Source: CAYFUF01 sp964394795 (lineage in GTDB: Bacteria; Bacillota; Clostridia; Tissierellales; Peptoniphilaceae). Taken from it: a stretch of DNA of 42,712 nt. Below, one piece after another: positions 41,500 to 42,712 of the stretch. The stretch covers positions 1-42,712 of the forward strand of contig CAYMYX010000011.1 of assembly GCA_964394795.1 (NCBI GenBank), read 5' to 3'. Within the stretch, counting starts at the first letter, position 1. Each line of letters starts with the position of its first letter. Below the pieces are notes generated by a model. The model worked only from the letters and a program-made list of their open reading frames with translations. It was not told the origin of the DNA and searched no databases. The translations under genes were made by a program, and so were the position numbers.

Positions 41500-42712
41500 A
41501 TGAAAAACTTAGAGAAAACTTACGATCCGAAACAGTTTGAAGATCGAATTTACAAGTCATGGGAAGAGGACGGTGACTTTATTGCCGATGCGACTAGTGG
41601 CAAGAAACCATACACTATCGTCATGCCGCCACCAAACGTTACAGGTAATCTGCATTTAGGCCACGCGATGAACAACACCCTCCAAGACATCCTCATTCGG
41701 TGGAAGAGGATGACCGGTTATGAAGCCCTTTGGATTCCGGGAACGGACCATGCCTCGATTTCCACCGAGGCCAAGGTCGTAGAAAAGATTACAGCGGATG
41801 GCCACAGCAAAGAAGAGATGGGCAGAGAGCGCTTCCTGGAAGAGGCTTGGAAGTGGACCGAGGAATACGGCGGCAACATCAATAATCAATTGAGGAAACT
41901 GGGTGTGTCTTGTGATTGGTCCAGAGAGCGGTTCACTTTGGACGAGGAATTGTCCAAAGCGGTCAACTACGTCTTCATCAAATTATATGAGGAAGGGCTG
42001 ATTTATCGAGGCGATCGAATCATCAACTGGTGTCCTTCCTGTGGAACGGCGATCTCCGATGCGGAGGTTGAACACCAGGATGTGCATGGCCACATATGGC
42101 ATATCAAGTATCCGGTGAAGGATAGCGACGAGTTTGTTACCATCGCCACGACCAGACCGGAGACGATGCTGGGCGACCTTGCGGTTGCTGTCCATCCTGA
42201 AGATGACCGTTACCGCCACATTGTGGGTAAGCACCTGATCCTGCCTTTGGTAGGTAGGGAGATTCCTGTTATTGCTGACCCTTACGTAGACCAAGAGTTT
42301 GGAACCGGCTGCGTAAAAATCACGCCAAGCCATGACCCTAACGACTTTATCGTTGGCGAGCGCCACGATTTGGGTCAATGTATCGTCATTGAAGAGGATG
42401 CGACCATCGCCGAAGGATATGGCCCATATTCCGGCCTGGACCGCTACAAGGCAAGAAAGTTGATGGTTGAGGACTTGGAAGCTCAATGTTTCTTGGATCA
42501 TGTGGAAGACCACGATCACGCCGTCGGTCACTGCGAGCGGTGCGATACCGTTATCGAGCCTTTGCTTTCCAAGCAGTGGTTCGTCAGCATGGAAGAGATG
42601 ATTAAACCGGCAAGGGATGCGGTAGCGAATGGTGACATTACTCTAGTTCCTAAGCGTTTCGATAAAATCTATTACAACTGGACCGACAATATTCGGGACT
42701 GGACCATTTCCC
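41500..42712 (+). CDS. valS: Valine-tRNA ligase (5' part; runs off the window)
   Basis: ATG 41500 follows GGAAAGGATAGAGG. The 404 codons present include the class I HIGH-type motif in PPPNVTGNLHLGHAMNN, the NWCPSCGTAISDAEVE segment and part of the CP1 editing domain (TIATTRPETMLGD and GTGCVKITPSHDPNDF). The KMSKS region and anticodon-binding domain lie beyond the window. It charges tRNA-Val and removes mischarged threonine. It is regulated by the T-box leader just upstream. Confidence 0.97.
   Translation, partial: MKNLEKTYDPKQFEDRIYKSWEEDGDFIADATSGKKPYTIVMPPPNVTGNLHLGHAMNNTLQDILIRWKRMTGYEALWIPGTDHASISTEAKVVEKITADGHSKEEMGRERFLEEAWKWTEEYGGNINNQLRKLGVSCDWSRERFTLDEELSKAVNYVFIKLYEEGLIYRGDRIINWCPSCGTAISDAEVEHQDVHGHIWHIKYPVKDSDEFVTIATTRPETMLGDLAVAVHPEDDRYRHIVGKHLILPLVGREIPVIADPYVDQEFGTGCVKITPSHDPNDFIVGERHDLGQCIVIEEDATIAEGYGPYSGLDRYKARKLMVEDLEAQCFLDHVEDHDHAVGHCERCDTVIEPLLSKQWFVSMEEMIKPARDAVANGDITLVPKRFDKIYYNWTDNIRDWTIS

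Noticed and set aside
41983..42531. Minus-strand open frame opposite valS (182 codons)
   Set aside because: It is antisense to a conserved part of valS; no independent coding evidence.

Overview
The window is a contiguous piece of a Bacillota (Firmicutes) chromosome. The first 26 kb follows the conserved housekeeping order known from Bacillus and Clostridium: hrcA-grpE-dnaK-dnaJ-prmA-mtaB, HIT, rpsU, nfeD-floA, phoH-ybeY/dgkA-era-recO-glyQ-glyS-ppsR, dgt, dnaG-rpoD-trmK-nif3, rnpB. Supporting signs are a CIRCE element, a T-box leader, a WalR-type box, two-subunit glycyl-tRNA synthetase and a type A-like RNase P RNA. The sporulation genes yqfC/yqfD, normally between floA and phoH, are absent, as are rsmE, yqeY, the PgpH-type HD gene and cdd at their usual places. 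This fits a non-sporulating anaerobe with pyruvate phosphate dikinase metabolism, possibly Tissierellia or a related Clostridia lineage; the family is not certain.

Layout. 1-7.8 kb: heat-shock operon under HrcA/CIRCE control, running into ribosome and tRNA modification genes and a HIT hydrolase. 7.9-11.1 kb: rpsU with its own promoter and terminator, then a membrane-organisation operon (a short NfeD, flotillin-like FloA and an uncharacterised disordered protein). 11.1-19.1 kb: phoH, a three-domain YbeY-DgkA-PAP2 fusion, era, recO, glyQ, glyS and a PPDK-regulator-like kinase. 19.2-25.9 kb: dgt, then the macromolecular synthesis operon dnaG-rpoD with trmK and nif3. The primary sigma factor carries an insertion of roughly 270 residues between regions 1.2 and 2.1. 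25.9-26.5 kb: rnpB, then a structured non-coding stretch ending in a strong terminator. 26.6-28.6 kb: a multi-SH3 NlpC/P60 cell-wall hydrolase with low-complexity VEEP repeats, interrupted by two 100-N assembly gaps and preceded by a perfect WalR-type direct repeat. 28.8-33.4 kb: trpS, convergent with a ppsR-ppdK operon. 33.4-37.6 kb: a small membrane protein, a PerR-like Fur protein, a YcxB-like membrane protein, a DUF438-hemerythrin-PAS protein and a luciferase-like monooxygenase. 37.6-41.1 kb: two tandem cstA genes about 90% identical, each with its own promoter. 41.2 kb to the end: T-box leader and the 5' part of valS.

The most notable points are the sigma-factor insertion together with frequent extended -10 promoters, the YbeY-DgkA-PAP2 fusion, the two PPDK-regulator paralogues (the ppdK-linked one has lost the N-terminal motif), a possible small RNA between rnpB and the hydrolase, the PerR-like protein lacking one metal ligand, and the duplicated cstA genes with a shared leader motif. 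No mobile element, CRISPR array, phage or defence system was seen. The three N-gaps look like assembly artefacts; two of them are flanked by identical contig ends.
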